NCBI GenBank assembly: GCA_964432985.1
Contig: CAYSPT010000046.1
Span: 1 to 39,801, forward strand
From: CAYSPT01 sp964432985
GTDB taxonomy: Bacteria > Muiribacteriota > CAYSPT01
Direction: 5' to 3'
Length of the DNA: 39,801 nt
The notes under the pieces are model-generated. The model was not told the DNA's origin. It ran no database searches and saw only the letters and a program-made list of their open reading frames with translations. Shown piece by piece: positions 26,148 to 34,904 of the stretch; positions within the stretch are counted from its first letter, which is position 1; every line of letters starts with the position of its first letter. The position numbers were made by a program, and so were the translations under genes.

Positions 26148-27608
26148 TAAACTACAATTCCAACATACATCGGGTTTACGCGAGGCCCCAGCCTCGTCGA
26201 GCCTGGTAACGGGTGTGGTGCGGGGAGCACCCTGTAAAGCCTCGGGATTCTCCGCTGCCTCCCGCGCGATTTGAAGCAAAGCTTCGGCAAAAGCTTCAAG
26301 TGTTTCCAGGGCTTCGGTTTCGGTGGGTTCCACCAGCATAGCCTCCTCGACGATCAAGGGAAAATATACCGTCGGCGCATGAAATCCCTTGTCGAGAAGA
26401 CTCTTGGCAACGTCCAGAGCCTTGATTCCATATTTTTTCAACGCCGCAGCCGACATGACGAATTCATGCATGCAGGGAGAGTCATAGGGAAATTCATACT
26501 CGCTTCCGGCCAGAAGGGACGCCAGATAGCGGGCGTTGAGAACCGCGTCGGTGCTGACCTCCTTGAGTCCCTCTCCCCCTAGTGACAGCACGTAGGAATA
26601 TGCCTTGAGCACCACCCCGATATTGCCGTGAAACGCGCTTATTTTACCGATACTCTGGGAGCGGTCCCAATCCACCCGCCAGGTACCGTCCTTCGCTTTT
26701 TCCACCACCGGTACCGGTAGAAACTGTACCAGGGGTTCGGTCACACAAATCGGACCGGAACCCGGACCGCCCCCGCCGTGGGGAGTGGCAAACGTTTTGT
26801 GCAAATTCAGATGCACCACGTCGAAACCCATGTCCGCCGGGCGGGCCATTCCCATGATGGCGTTCAGGTTGGCGCCGTCGTAATAAAGCAAACCGCCGCA
26901 GTCATGGACAACCCTGGCAATTTCAAGAATCTCCTCTTCAAACAAACCCAGAGTGTTGGGATTGGTAAGCATGAGTCCGGCCAGGTTTTCATCCGCCACG
27001 CCTTTAAGCGCCTCGAGATCGACCAGTCCCCGCGAATCGGAAGGAATCTTTACCATCTCGAAACCGGCCATGGCAGAGCTGGCCGGATTGGTCCCGTGAC
27101 TCGAGTCGGGTACCACCAGGCGGGTACGGTTCTCACCGCGGGACTTGTGCCAGGAGCGCATGATCAGCAGCCCGGCGAATTCACCCTGTGCCCCCGCAAC
27201 CGGCTGAAAACTGACGCCGTCCATCCCCGTTACCTGGCAAAGAATGTCCTGCATTTCCCCCAGTACCTGGAGCATTCCCTGTACCATCCGGTCCGGCAGC
27301 AAGGGGTGCAGACCGGTAAAACCGGGCAGACGGGAAATATCCTCCCCCAACCGGGGATTGTACTTCATAGTGCAGCTTCCGAGAGGGTAAAACCCGGTGT
27401 CGACGCAGTAGTTCTTTCTCGATAACCTCAGATAATGACGCATCAGGGCGCCTTCGGTAAGTTCGGGCAGCGACAGATTATCGCGAAGGTAACGCGGCGG
27501 AATCAGGTCCGCAAGGTCTACTTCGGGAACATCCGCTGCCGGAACACTCCACGACCCGCGGCCCGCGACACTCTTTTCAAAAACTAGAGGTTCCGGTTTT
27601 ATCTCCAT
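26133..27608 (-). CDS. gcvPB: Glycine dehydrogenase (decarboxylating) subunit 2
   Basis: The 491-residue protein starts at an ATG with GGGAGGTG upstream and overlaps the end of gcvPA by 10 bp. It is the PLP-bearing beta subunit of the split P-protein, which decarboxylates glycine and passes the aminomethyl group to the lipoyl arm of GcvH. The PLP lysine is K271 in HLNLHKTFATPHGGGGPGSG. Other landmarks are FYPLGSCTMKYNP, FQPVAGAQGEFAG and DSSHGTNPASSAM. Length fits the family. It ends the gcv operon; the PfkB gene follows after ~210 bp. The region downstream (25924-26132) shows only the 16-bp repeat of its end. Confidence 0.96.
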   Translation of the reverse strand: MEIKPEPLVFEKSVAGRGSWSVPAADVPEVDLADLIPPRYLRDNLSLPELTEGALMRHYLRLSRKNYCVDTGFYPLGSCTMKYNPRLGEDISRLPGFTGLHPLLPDRMVQGMLQVLGEMQDILCQVTGMDGVSFQPVAGAQGEFAGLLIMRSWHKSRGENRTRLVVPDSSHGTNPASSAMAGFEMVKIPSDSRGLVDLEALKGVADENLAGLMLTNPNTLGLFEEEILEIARVVHDCGGLLYYDGANLNAIMGMARPADMGFDVVHLNLHKTFATPHGGGGPGSGPICVTEPLVQFLPVPVVEKAKDGTWRVDWDRSQSIGKISAFHGNIGVVLKAYSYVLSLGGEGLKEVSTDAVLNARYLASLLAGSEYEFPYDSPCMHEFVMSAAALKKYGIKALDVAKSLLDKGFHAPTVYFPLIVEEAMLVEPTETEALETLEAFAEALLQIAREAAENPEALQGAPRTTPVTRLDEAGASRKPDVCWNCSLGQGG

Positions 27609-28942
27609 GCGCCCACCTCCCTTACCAGGGCATCGATGTCATCCCTGGTATTCATTTCAGTAACCGCAACCAGGAGACTGTCGCCGTATTCCCGGTAGAA
27701 CCTACCCAGGCCGAGGCCGCCGATAATTTTCTTTTCCGCCAGATGATCAAGTAAATCCTCCACGGGACCATCTTTCACACGGAGAGTGAATTCATTGAAA
27801 AACGGCGTCGAAAAGCGTTTTTCGAGCCTGCCGGTGGCTACCAGCTCACTGCATGCGAAGTGGGCCCGCCGGGCGTTGAGAGCGGCCAGCTCCCTGAGAC
27901 CTCGCGGACCGTACCAGTTCATAAAAACGCTGGCTGCCAGGGCGCACAGCGCCTGGTTGGTGCAGATGTTGGAGGTGGCTTTCTCCCGGCGTATGTGCTG
28001 CTCCCGGGTCTGCAGCGCCAGTACGAAACCGTCTTTTCCATCAAGATCCTTTGTCCGACCGGCGATGCGTCCGGGCATCTTTCGCATGAGCTTTTTCGTC
28101 GCCGCCATGAATCCCAGGTAGGGACCGCCATAGGACAGTGCCAATCCCAGGGGTTGACCTTCTCCCACAGCGATGTCGAAACCGCATTCTCCCGGCGGCT
28201 TGAGAACCGATAGAGATACGGGCTCCACCACCGCGGCGGTCATGAGCTTTTGGCCGGCGGCCCAGCCGGCAGTGGATTCCAGGTCCTCGATTACTCCCAG
28301 AAAATTCGGCTGTTGAACCACCACACCAGCCACCTGGTCCAGCGTGATATCCTCCCGGCCCTGAAGATCGGTGGTACCGTCTTCTTTCAAGGGGATCTCC
28401 TCGATTACCGTACCCGAGGGCTCACAGTAGGTCGTTATGACCTGACGGTACAGCGGGTGGACACCTTTCGACACCAGGACGACCGGTCGACGCCGGGCTG
28501 AATTCTTCATAAGCAGTACCGCTTCGGCGGCAGCGCTTCCTCCTTCGTAGAGAGAGGCTTGCGAAACCTCCATACCCGTCAGGCTGCAGATAAGGGTCTG
28601 GTACTCGTAGATAGCCTGCAGGTTTCCCTGGGACACTTCGGGCTGGTACGGCGTGTAGGAAGTGAAGAATTCAGGCCGGCTGATAACGTGATCGACAATG
28701 CTGGGAGCGTAATGACTGTAAGCTCCCGCACCGAGAAACGAAACGCAGTCAGCGGCTGTATTCTGCCGGGAAAGCCGCTCAAGTCTCTGCTTGACCTCAA
28801 GCTCACTTAGCGGTCCCGGAATAGTCCAGTTAAATCCCTTGAGAGAATCGGGAATTACTGAGAAAAGCTCATCACAGGACCGGCACCCGATTTTGGCAAG
28901 CATCCTGGAGCGGCCCTCATCAGAGTGAGGGGAATACGGCAT
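27599..28942 (-). CDS. gcvPA: Glycine dehydrogenase (decarboxylating) subunit 1
   Basis: The 447-residue protein starts at an ATG preceded by GGAGGAAGG, 3 bp after gcvH. It is the alpha subunit of the two-subunit P-protein and pairs with GcvPB. Family landmarks are FLGAGAYSHYAPSIVDHV, FFTSYTPYQPEVSQGNLQ, CSLTGMEVSQASLYEG, SYGGPYLGFMAA and GRTKDLDGKDGFVLALQTREQH, close to the usual text for this subunit. It lacks a PLP lysine, as expected. Confidence 0.96.
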   Translation of the reverse strand: MPYSPHSDEGRSRMLAKIGCRSCDELFSVIPDSLKGFNWTIPGPLSELEVKQRLERLSRQNTAADCVSFLGAGAYSHYAPSIVDHVISRPEFFTSYTPYQPEVSQGNLQAIYEYQTLICSLTGMEVSQASLYEGGSAAAEAVLLMKNSARRRPVVLVSKGVHPLYRQVITTYCEPSGTVIEEIPLKEDGTTDLQGREDITLDQVAGVVVQQPNFLGVIEDLESTAGWAAGQKLMTAAVVEPVSLSVLKPPGECGFDIAVGEGQPLGLALSYGGPYLGFMAATKKLMRKMPGRIAGRTKDLDGKDGFVLALQTREQHIRREKATSNICTNQALCALAASVFMNWYGPRGLRELAALNARRAHFACSELVATGRLEKRFSTPFFNEFTLRVKDGPVEDLLDHLAEKKIIGGLGLGRFYREYGDSLLVAVTEMNTRDDIDALVREVGAWR

Positions 28943-28945
28943 GAT

Positions 28946-29329
28946 CTATCCTTCCTCCTCACACTTCTTTTTGTAGGCCGAATCGTCCATCAATTCATCC
29001 AGTTCTGAGGAATCGCTTATCTCCATCAGCACCATCCAGCCCTCGTCGAAAGGCGATTCGTTAACCTTTTCCGGGTTGTCCTCCAGGCCGATATTCACTT
29101 CCTTGACCGTACCGGAAACCGGGGAGTAGACATCGTTTACCGCCTTGACCGATTCCACCGTGCACAGGGTGTCTCCTTTTGCCACTTCATCTCCCTGGGA
29201 CGGAAGCTCTACGAAGACAATGTCGCCAAGTTCACCCTGGGCGAAGTCGGTTATACCCAGACGGACCAGATTCCCATCTGCGCTAATCCACTCGTGCGAT
29301 TCAGTAAACTTCTTTCCTGAAAGATCCAT
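28946..29329 (-). CDS. gcvH: Glycine cleavage system H protein
   Basis: The 127-residue lipoyl protein starts at an ATG with AGGAG 10 nt upstream. It carries the aminomethyl group between the P and T proteins and the dithiol to E3. The lipoylated lysine is K62 in VESVKAVNDVYSPVSG. ESHEW near the N-terminus and NEIG-like VNIGLEDNPEKVNESPFDEG further on are typical. It sits between gcvT (32 bp upstream) and gcvPA (3 bp downstream). Confidence 0.97.
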   Translation of the reverse strand: MDLSGKKFTESHEWISADGNLVRLGITDFAQGELGDIVFVELPSQGDEVAKGDTLCTVESVKAVNDVYSPVSGTVKEVNIGLEDNPEKVNESPFDEGWMVLMEISDSSELDELMDDSAYKKKCEEEG

Positions 29330-29361
29330 TATGTGTACGCTCCTTTCGCCATGATCATTTT

Positions 29362-30492
29362 TTATTTCGTCAGTTTTTTCTTTTTCTTGCGTTTCCGCCG
29401 GTAAAACGGCGTTTTCACGACTTCCGCAGGCATCCGCCGCCCACGCCGCTCAACTTCCAGCGTCGTGAGAGGTTCGGACAATTCGGGGGGAAGATACGCC
29501 AGAGCCAGGTTTGCTTTAAGGGTAGGAGCCCGCGTACCGCTGGTCACCTGTCCGACCTCCCTGTCCCCGTGGAACACCGGATATCCCTGCCGGGGAGGGG
29601 CTCCCGAGGAGAGACGAAGTCCGGTGAGTATCTTTGTCAATCCCTGCTCGTTTTGCCGTACGAGAGCTTCCCGGCCGAGGAAGTCCTCTTTATCAAACTT
29701 GACCGTCCAGCTGATTCCCGCTTCCAGCGGTGTGGTGTTTTCATCGATTTCGTTACCGTAGAGCATGAGACAGGCTTCAAACCTCAGCGTGTCCCGGGCT
29801 CCGAGCCCTATGGGCTGAAGCCCCAGAGGCCGGCCGGCCTCCATGATGGCTTTCCATACGGTAGAGGCGGCTGCTTCACCATGCTTACTTATGTTGATAT
29901 ATATTTCGTAACCATTTTCCCCGGTATACCCCGTTCTGGAAACCAGGCAGGGCACTCCCGCCACGTCCAGATCTTCCTTGAACTGGAACGTTTTCAACTC
30001 CAGGTGGTCAACGGCTCCTGCTGCGGATAGGATTTTCTTGAACAACGGACCTTGCAGGGCCAGTTGGCAAAAATCGTCGGAAGCATTTGCCACGTCCGCA
30101 CGGTCTGACAGCTGCTGTTTTATCCACTTACAATCTTTTTCCACGTTGGCGGCGTTCACAACAATGAAAATCCGCTGGGGAGAACACCTGAAGACGATGG
30201 CATCGTCCACGATGCCCCCGGAGGGAAGACACATCGGTGTGTAGAGCGCCTTGCCGTCAGGAATGGCGGAAACATTGTTGGTCACCAGGTAATTGACTGC
30301 CTCCAGGGCGCCTGTACCGGTCACCCAGAACTCTCCCATGTGCGACACGTCAAACAAGCCCGCCCGTTCTCTGACAGCTGTGTGCTCGGCTAGAATGCCG
30401 GAAAACTGCACGGGCAGCTGCCACCCATGAAAATCGACAACTTTAGCTCCTTCTTCAGCATAATGAGGAAAGAACGGTGTCTGCCTGCTCAT
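29362..30492 (-). CDS. gcvT: Aminomethyltransferase (glycine cleavage T protein)
   Basis: I chose the ATG at 30492 (MSRQTPFFPHYAEEGAKVVD), which matches the usual N-terminus of the family and gives 376 residues; earlier in-frame starts at 30510 and 30534 exist. The enzyme moves the methylene group from the aminomethyl-lipoyl arm of GcvH to tetrahydrofolate and releases ammonia. Landmarks are VDFHGWQLPVQF, RAGLFDVSHMGEF, SRTGYTGENGYEIY and LGARDTLRFEACLMLYG. It ends in an unusually basic tail (RRKRKKKKKLTK). It is the first gene of gcvT-gcvH-gcvPA-gcvPB. The ~275 bp before it contain two sets of 17-bp tandem repeats, and I see no glycine riboswitch. Confidence 0.95.
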   Translation of the reverse strand: MSRQTPFFPHYAEEGAKVVDFHGWQLPVQFSGILAEHTAVRERAGLFDVSHMGEFWVTGTGALEAVNYLVTNNVSAIPDGKALYTPMCLPSGGIVDDAIVFRCSPQRIFIVVNAANVEKDCKWIKQQLSDRADVANASDDFCQLALQGPLFKKILSAAGAVDHLELKTFQFKEDLDVAGVPCLVSRTGYTGENGYEIYINISKHGEAAASTVWKAIMEAGRPLGLQPIGLGARDTLRFEACLMLYGNEIDENTTPLEAGISWTVKFDKEDFLGREALVRQNEQGLTKILTGLRLSSGAPPRQGYPVFHGDREVGQVTSGTRAPTLKANLALAYLPPELSEPLTTLEVERRGRRMPAEVVKTPFYRRKRKKKKKLTK

Positions 30493-30590
30493 AATCTCAG
30501 ACCTTTCCATAACCTGCTTAAACCGTTCATCCAAAAAGCAAGTGATTTTCTCATTTCGAGTTGCTTAAAAAAGCAATATGGCGGGCTGGC

Positions 30591-30641
30591 ACATGATTTG
30601 GCCTAACACTTGATTTGGCCTAACACAAGATCCGGCCGAAA
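30591..30641. repeat. 17-bp tandem repeat x3 upstream of gcvT
   Basis: ACATGATTTGGCCTAAC (30591-30607), ACTTGATTTGGCCTAAC (30608-30624) and the more diverged ACAAGATCCGGCCGAAA (30625-30641) follow one another without gaps in the lpdA-gcvT intergenic region. Confidence 0.85.
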
Positions 30642-30701
30642 ATGTTTTAAGCCGCACTAATGTCCGGTCAACTGATGTCATGTACTATACCGCCACTAAA
30701 T

Positions 30702-30735
30702 AGCGCTGATTTCAGCCTAGTGCTGATTTCAACAC
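30702..30735. repeat. Second 17-bp tandem duplication in the lpdA-gcvT gap
   Basis: AGCGCTGATTTCAGCCT (30702-30718) is followed directly by AGTGCTGATTTCAACAC (30719-30735). The period is again 17 bp although the sequence is unrelated to the array at 30591. Confidence 0.75.
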
Positions 30736-30767
30736 TCACGGTCAATTGATCACAATCAGAGGTTAGT

Positions 30768-32279
30768 TCAGTCCGTACCCCTCTCCGCCACATCATACCC
30801 GGCGTCAACCTCCCTGACCGGCCAGGAAGCGGACATCTGCTGAAACGTTTCCATGAGGATTTCACTCATCGTCGGATGGGCGTGGATGACCTGTCCCCAG
30901 TCCTCTACGGTAAGCCCTGATTTAAGAGCAACGGTTATCTCGCCCGCCATGTTCGAAACTCCCGGACCGATAGCATGGACACCGATGACTACACCCGAGC
31001 GGACATCGGCAACGACCTTGAGAATCCCGTCCTTTTCTCCGTCAACCCAGGCCCGGGATGCCGAAGAAAACGGGACTTTTTGGGCGATGACCTGGATTCC
31101 CCTTTTCACGGCTTCTTCTTCGGTCATACCAACCCAGGCCACCTCGGGATCGGTAAAAACCGTCCAGGGAACGAAACGATAACTCATTCTTGTGGAAGCC
31201 CCGGCGGCATTTTCCGCGGCCACACGACCTTCCATGGCAGCCACGTGGGCCAGGAGTTTGCCCCCAATGCAGTCGCCGACGGCATAGTGCCCCGGCAAAG
31301 AGGTTTCCATATGTGCATCAACGGATATGGCCCCTTTTTCTGTAGCAACTCCCGCTTCTTTAAGCCCGATACCGCCGGTTTCAAAGGTGCGGCCCACGGC
31401 CAGAAGAACTTTTTCGACGGACAGTACCTCGGTACCTGATGTACCTTTGGTACCTGATGTACCTTTGGTACCTTTTGATGTTTCCACGGTGACCTGCAAA
31501 CCATCCCTGTGGCCATCCGGGGATTCCGTTGGGGATCCCGCTGAAGCAATTCCAGCCACTCTGGCACCGGTCCTCACAGCTATTTTCCTTCGTTTCAGCA
31601 GACTGACCAGCCGCTTGACCACGTCCTTGTCCGCTCCCGGAATAAGGTCGTCCATCATCTCCAGGAGCGTGACCCTGGTTCCGAAAGCCGCGAATATGGA
31701 TGCGAATTCACAGCCCACCGCGCCGCCGCCGACCACCACGATAGAGGCGGGGCGTTCGGGGATTTTGAAAATGTCATCGCTGGTGAGAATAGATTCTCCG
31801 TCGGGAACGACTCCGGGAATGGATGCGGGGGAAGAGCCAAGCGCGAAAATTATTTTATCCCCCTTTATGCGGCAGGCGTCCGGCCCGACTATCTCCACAT
31901 AATGCGGCTCCCGCAAAAAACCTTTTCCATTTTTTATGACGACCTTTTCACGTTTCAGCCGCGCGAGAAGCCCTTTCTGAAGTGAACCGACCACGCTTCG
32001 ACACCTGTCCAGCAACATCGGCCACCGGTGAGACACGGGCTGGTCGAAGTTAAATCCCATTTCCGGGTAAAGCGACGAGAGGAGCCGGGCGGTGTGAGCC
32101 GCACCCGCCATGACCTTGGTAGGAATGCAGCCCCGGTTGAGGCACGTTCCCCCCATGTCACCGGCTTCAACCAGGCAGACGCTGAGCCCGAGTTCCCGGA
32201 CCCGCGAGGCAGCAGCCACTCCCCCGGTACCGGCGCCGATTATTATTACGTCGTAGGATTCCTGACTTTTGCTCGTCAC
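30768..32279 (-). CDS. lpdA: Dihydrolipoyl dehydrogenase (E3)
   Basis: The 503-residue flavoprotein starts at a GTG preceded by AAGGAAGGA. It reoxidises the dihydrolipoyl arm of GcvH (and possibly of 2-oxoacid dehydrogenases) with NAD+. Visible motifs: FAD-binding VIIIGAGTGGVAAASR (11-26), redox disulfide C46-C51 in GGTCLNRGCIPTK, NAD-binding VVVGGGAVGCEFASIF, second FAD motif GHYAVGDCIGG, and the C-terminal HAHPTMSE with the catalytic His. The NAD-domain carries two loop insertions at ~246-260 and 268-283; the second is the repeat TKGTSGTKGTSGT. Its position before the gcv genes suggests it serves glycine cleavage. Confidence 0.95.
   Translation of the reverse strand: MTSKSQESYDVIIIGAGTGGVAAASRVRELGLSVCLVEAGDMGGTCLNRGCIPTKVMAGAAHTARLLSSLYPEMGFNFDQPVSHRWPMLLDRCRSVVGSLQKGLLARLKREKVVIKNGKGFLREPHYVEIVGPDACRIKGDKIIFALGSSPASIPGVVPDGESILTSDDIFKIPERPASIVVVGGGAVGCEFASIFAAFGTRVTLLEMMDDLIPGADKDVVKRLVSLLKRRKIAVRTGARVAGIASAGSPTESPDGHRDGLQVTVETSKGTKGTSGTKGTSGTEVLSVEKVLLAVGRTFETGGIGLKEAGVATEKGAISVDAHMETSLPGHYAVGDCIGGKLLAHVAAMEGRVAAENAAGASTRMSYRFVPWTVFTDPEVAWVGMTEEEAVKRGIQVIAQKVPFSSASRAWVDGEKDGILKVVADVRSGVVIGVHAIGPGVSNMAGEITVALKSGLTVEDWGQVIHAHPTMSEILMETFQQMSASWPVREVDAGYDVAERGTD
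31431..31472. repeat. 18-bp coding tandem repeat in lpdA (KGTSGT)
   Basis: GGTACCTGATGTACCTTT occurs twice in a row (31431-31448, 31449-31466), with a partial third GGTACC. On the coding strand each unit encodes KGTSGT. The identical DNA of the copies suggests recent expansion. It sits in a surface loop of the NAD domain, where length variation should be tolerated. Confidence 0.9.
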
Positions 32280-32316
32280 CCGAACTCATTCCTTCCTTCA
32301 GGCGAACATGATCCCA

Positions 32317-32865
32317 TCATGCCGGATCAATTAAGAACAGTTTCTGACCGGCGACCACCGGTTCTCCATTTTTAATCAGAATCTTCTTGATCGTACCACG
32401 GACATGGGACTGAATTTCATTCATCAGCTTCATGGCTTCGACTATGCACATAACCGTCCCAACCTCCACCAGATCGCCTTCCACTACGAAGGGAGGAGAC
32501 GTCGGTGAGGTGGCCCGGTAGAACGTACCGACAATGGGAGACTCCACCGCGGTAAATTTAGCGTCTTCGTCTTCTTTCTTCTCTTCCACCGCGGCAGAAA
32601 CTGGTTTAACCATGGAGGCAGCGGGAGCCGCTGTCGGTGTATACGAAATCCCGGGCACAGCAGACATGGAAGCTTTTTTCAAATGGTAGGACACATCCCC
32701 CTTGGTCCATTTCACCTCGATCAAACTGTGCTCTTCCATGTAGGAGGCCAACTCCTTGAGAACCGGCAGGCATTTGCGCACCTCGCCGGAACCGGTAGTG
32801 TCTTTCTTCCTGGATGATGTTTTGCTGCCTTTCACCGTTCTTTTCTTCGCTGTTTTTTCAGCCAT
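32317..32865 (-). CDS. accB: Biotin carboxyl carrier protein of acetyl-CoA carboxylase
   Basis: The 182-residue protein starts at an ATG preceded by GGAGG. The biotinylated lysine is K146 in CIVEAMKLMNEI, and the preceding VESPIVGTFYRATSPTSPPF is the standard AccB text, including the 'thumb' region. The N-terminal ~30 residues are Lys/Ser-rich and unusual; residues 30-65 hold the VKELASYMEEHSLIEVKW-like helical domain of AccB. AccB carries CO2 from biotin carboxylase to the carboxyltransferase to make malonyl-CoA. accC usually follows accB, but here lpdA follows after 37 bp, so accC must be elsewhere. Confidence 0.93.
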   Translation of the reverse strand: MAEKTAKKRTVKGSKTSSRKKDTTGSGEVRKCLPVLKELASYMEEHSLIEVKWTKGDVSYHLKKASMSAVPGISYTPTAAPAASMVKPVSAAVEEKKEDEDAKFTAVESPIVGTFYRATSPTSPPFVVEGDLVEVGTVMCIVEAMKLMNEIQSHVRGTIKKILIKNGEPVVAGQKLFLIDPA

Positions 32866-32924
32866 GGTTATCGTCCCTCCAGAACATGTAAAACTATGCT
32901 CACCCGCCAGTTTGTTAAACGGGA

Positions 32925-32953
32925 TTGCTCCTGTTTCAGGTTTCCGCTATAAT
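32925..32953 (+). promoter_or_regulatory. Promoter of the membrane glycosyltransferase gene
   Basis: TTGCTC (32925-32930) and TATAAT (32948-32953) are 17 bp apart. Transcription would begin near 32960, only ~12 nt before the ATG at 32972, so the mRNA would have a very short leader with little room for a ribosome binding site. Confidence 0.6.
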
Positions 32954-32971
32954 ACACCCGTGTTGAAGACC

Positions 32972-34630
32972 ATGTCAAATCCTTTCACAAGAGAACAATT
33001 AGCACGAAAAGTGGCGTATTTGCTGCCTTTAAGGCACCATCTGACACTGGTATTTTTAGCAATTTTACTGTTCATCGGTGTGATTTCCCCACGGTTGTCA
33101 CAACCATATGGCGGATTTCATTCGACCAATGAAACATTTTTCTCTACTATTGCAAAAAACTACTCGATCAAAACTCTTTTAGAACCAACCACCTATCATG
33201 GCGACACCGACTATACACTTCCACCGTTTCTTTCACACCTTCTATTCATTTTCTTTAAGTTTTTTGGTGACGGTGCATTGCAAGCCAGGATCGTAATCGT
33301 CTTTTTCTCGTGCCTTTGCATTCTGTTAACGTATTTGCTCGGAGCAGAAATCCACTCTCCCCCTGCAGGCGCCATCGCCTCCCTGATGCTGGCCACCACC
33401 CCCATGATGGCCCTGGTAGGAAGAAACGTCCAGACGGATCCCGTTTACCTTTCACTGACCATGGGTGCTCTCTGGCTCTTTTTCGTGGCAGAACGGAAAG
33501 GCAGCCGAAAACTCATGATCTCCGCAGGTATCGTCTTCGCCCTGGCGCTGTTCACCAAGCAATTTCCCGTCTTTTTCACACCGGTTATTCTTTTCAGGGC
33601 AGTCCATGGGCTGATCATCAAACGCCATGGATGGCGCTTCTATTCCCTCTTTCTTATCGGAATCCTGATCATCCCGCTTCCCTACTATTTGATACATATT
33701 ATCAAGCACCCCGAAGCGTTTTTTTCCGTTCAACAACGGGTCCACATGCAGAAGTTCAAGTGGCCGAATCAGACCACCGTTTCGCGTTTGACCCGGGAAG
33801 CATATTTCGGATTCTCCATGATATGGAGCCCGGTGTTTGCCTGGGGAGCACTGTGGATTTTGTTCAGAAGGAAACCAAAGGAACTCTGCCTGCTTGCGGC
33901 TATTGCCGTCCTCGCCGGCTTCAATCTGGTCTGCTACTGGCACACGTATTACCTCCTGGGCCTGGTGCCGCTTTTGGCTATTACCGGCGGGATATCCCTG
34001 TACCATTTTTTTGGCACCAGGGGTGTCTGGGGGACCCTGTTGCTGACGCCTCTGGCAGTCTATTTCTGCTTCTCACTTCTGAGCGCCAACAAATACGACT
34101 GGCTTTATTACCACCAGGTGTGCTCTATCCTGAAGTCGCTCGATCCGGCGGCCACCATCCTCAAACCCGAGGGAGACAGCTCCGGACCTATCCTTCATTA
34201 TTTCCTGCCAACCCTGGATGTCCGCAAGCTCAACCAGACACCCACCGATAAGGCAACAGGCAGGCTGGAGTTGAAAAAATATCATTACCGCTGTTTCTTT
34301 GTAAAAAAGCTTACATCCAACAAGAAATCAGACGTCAAAGTATTCCAGCATACGCGGGGGGCACCGGCACCCATGGCTTTCGGAATCGCCCTGGTGCAGG
34401 AACCGGCGAACATAAACTTTTTCCGGGCCAAGTCCATGACATTTCACAAAGCGGGTCCGATCTGGAAATTCGGTATCCACATCATGCCTCAGAAGCTCAT
34501 CAGTGTCACCGTGTGTGTCCCCCCGTACCTGGACATCTTCAAGGTAAAACCTCAGAAGCCCGGAGACGAGCTATCGTACAAGGTGATCGATCCAAAGGTT
34601 GACAATCCCACCACCTTCATCAGCCGGTAA
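32972..34630 (+). CDS. PMT/ArnT-like membrane glycosyltransferase
   Basis: I chose the ATG at 32972, downstream of a promoter; the frame is open further left but that part overlaps accB antisense. The 552-residue protein has about ten membrane helices, the first at ~25-45. After it comes a periplasmic loop with GGFHSTNETFFSTIAKNY (with acidic residues as in GT39/GT83 enzymes), then SLMLATTPMMALVGRNVQTDP, a pattern typical of the ArnT/PMT_2 family (a conserved '.R..m.D.' segment). C-terminal ~150 residues are soluble and probably periplasmic. Enzymes of this family transfer a sugar from a polyprenyl-phosphate donor to lipid A, proteins or other lipids on the outer face of the inner membrane. 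The donor and acceptor are unknown. Confidence 0.78.
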   Translation: MSNPFTREQLARKVAYLLPLRHHLTLVFLAILLFIGVISPRLSQPYGGFHSTNETFFSTIAKNYSIKTLLEPTTYHGDTDYTLPPFLSHLLFIFFKFFGDGALQARIVIVFFSCLCILLTYLLGAEIHSPPAGAIASLMLATTPMMALVGRNVQTDPVYLSLTMGALWLFFVAERKGSRKLMISAGIVFALALFTKQFPVFFTPVILFRAVHGLIIKRHGWRFYSLFLIGILIIPLPYYLIHIIKHPEAFFSVQQRVHMQKFKWPNQTTVSRLTREAYFGFSMIWSPVFAWGALWILFRRKPKELCLLAAIAVLAGFNLVCYWHTYYLLGLVPLLAITGGISLYHFFGTRGVWGTLLLTPLAVYFCFSLLSANKYDWLYYHQVCSILKSLDPAATILKPEGDSSGPILHYFLPTLDVRKLNQTPTDKATGRLELKKYHYRCFFVKKLTSNKKSDVKVFQHTRGAPAPMAFGIALVQEPANINFFRAKSMTFHKAGPIWKFGIHIMPQKLISVTVCVPPYLDIFKVKPQKPGDELSYKVIDPKVDNPTTFISR

Positions 34631-34720
34631 CACCGTGGACTTCAGATGGAATGCGCGAGAACACTTTCTTAACCGGTTGGCCACCCTTTGAAAATCGGGA
34701 GTAGAAACCAAGGTGGAATC

Positions 34721-34861
34721 TCACCAGCTCAGGCTCACGCCCAGGTGGGCGCGGGAGCCGGAGCGGTCGTACATAACGGCGGAGACGCCGTTGATAAACC
34801 TGTCGGAGTCATCAAGAAGCGCTTTAACTGTTAACGCACCAGTTTGCCCTTCGTAAAGCAT
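34721..34861 (-). pseudogene. Possible remnant of an outer-membrane beta-barrel protein gene
   Basis: From ATG 34861 to a TGA at 34721-34723 there are 46 codons. The translation has alternating polar/hydrophobic strands (MLYEGQTGALTVKALL; INGVSAVMYDRS) and ends in RAHLGVSLSW, a C-terminal aromatic strand like those recognised by BamA in outer-membrane beta-barrels. The same frame stays open only ~20 codons further upstream before a stop, so a full barrel gene is not present. GC content is higher than in its surroundings. It may also be a short chance open frame. Confidence 0.42.
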
Positions 34862-34904
34862 CGAGACTGAAGAACGATGTGGCGAAAAAAAACGGCAAGC
34901 ACTA

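Noticed and set aside
30493..30767. Glycine riboswitch upstream of gcvT
   Set aside because: The region was read on the minus strand for the conserved glycine aptamer core; only 17-bp tandem repeats and AT-rich sequence were seen. A covariance-model search would settle it.
32756..32971. Upstream extension of the glycosyltransferase gene
   Set aside because: The extra 72 codons are antisense to accB and lie upstream of the predicted promoter.
33310..34251. 313-codon alternative frame inside the membrane glycosyltransferase gene
   Set aside because: It is rich in Pro, Arg and His with no hydrophobic segments, as expected for a shadow of a GC-rich membrane protein gene.
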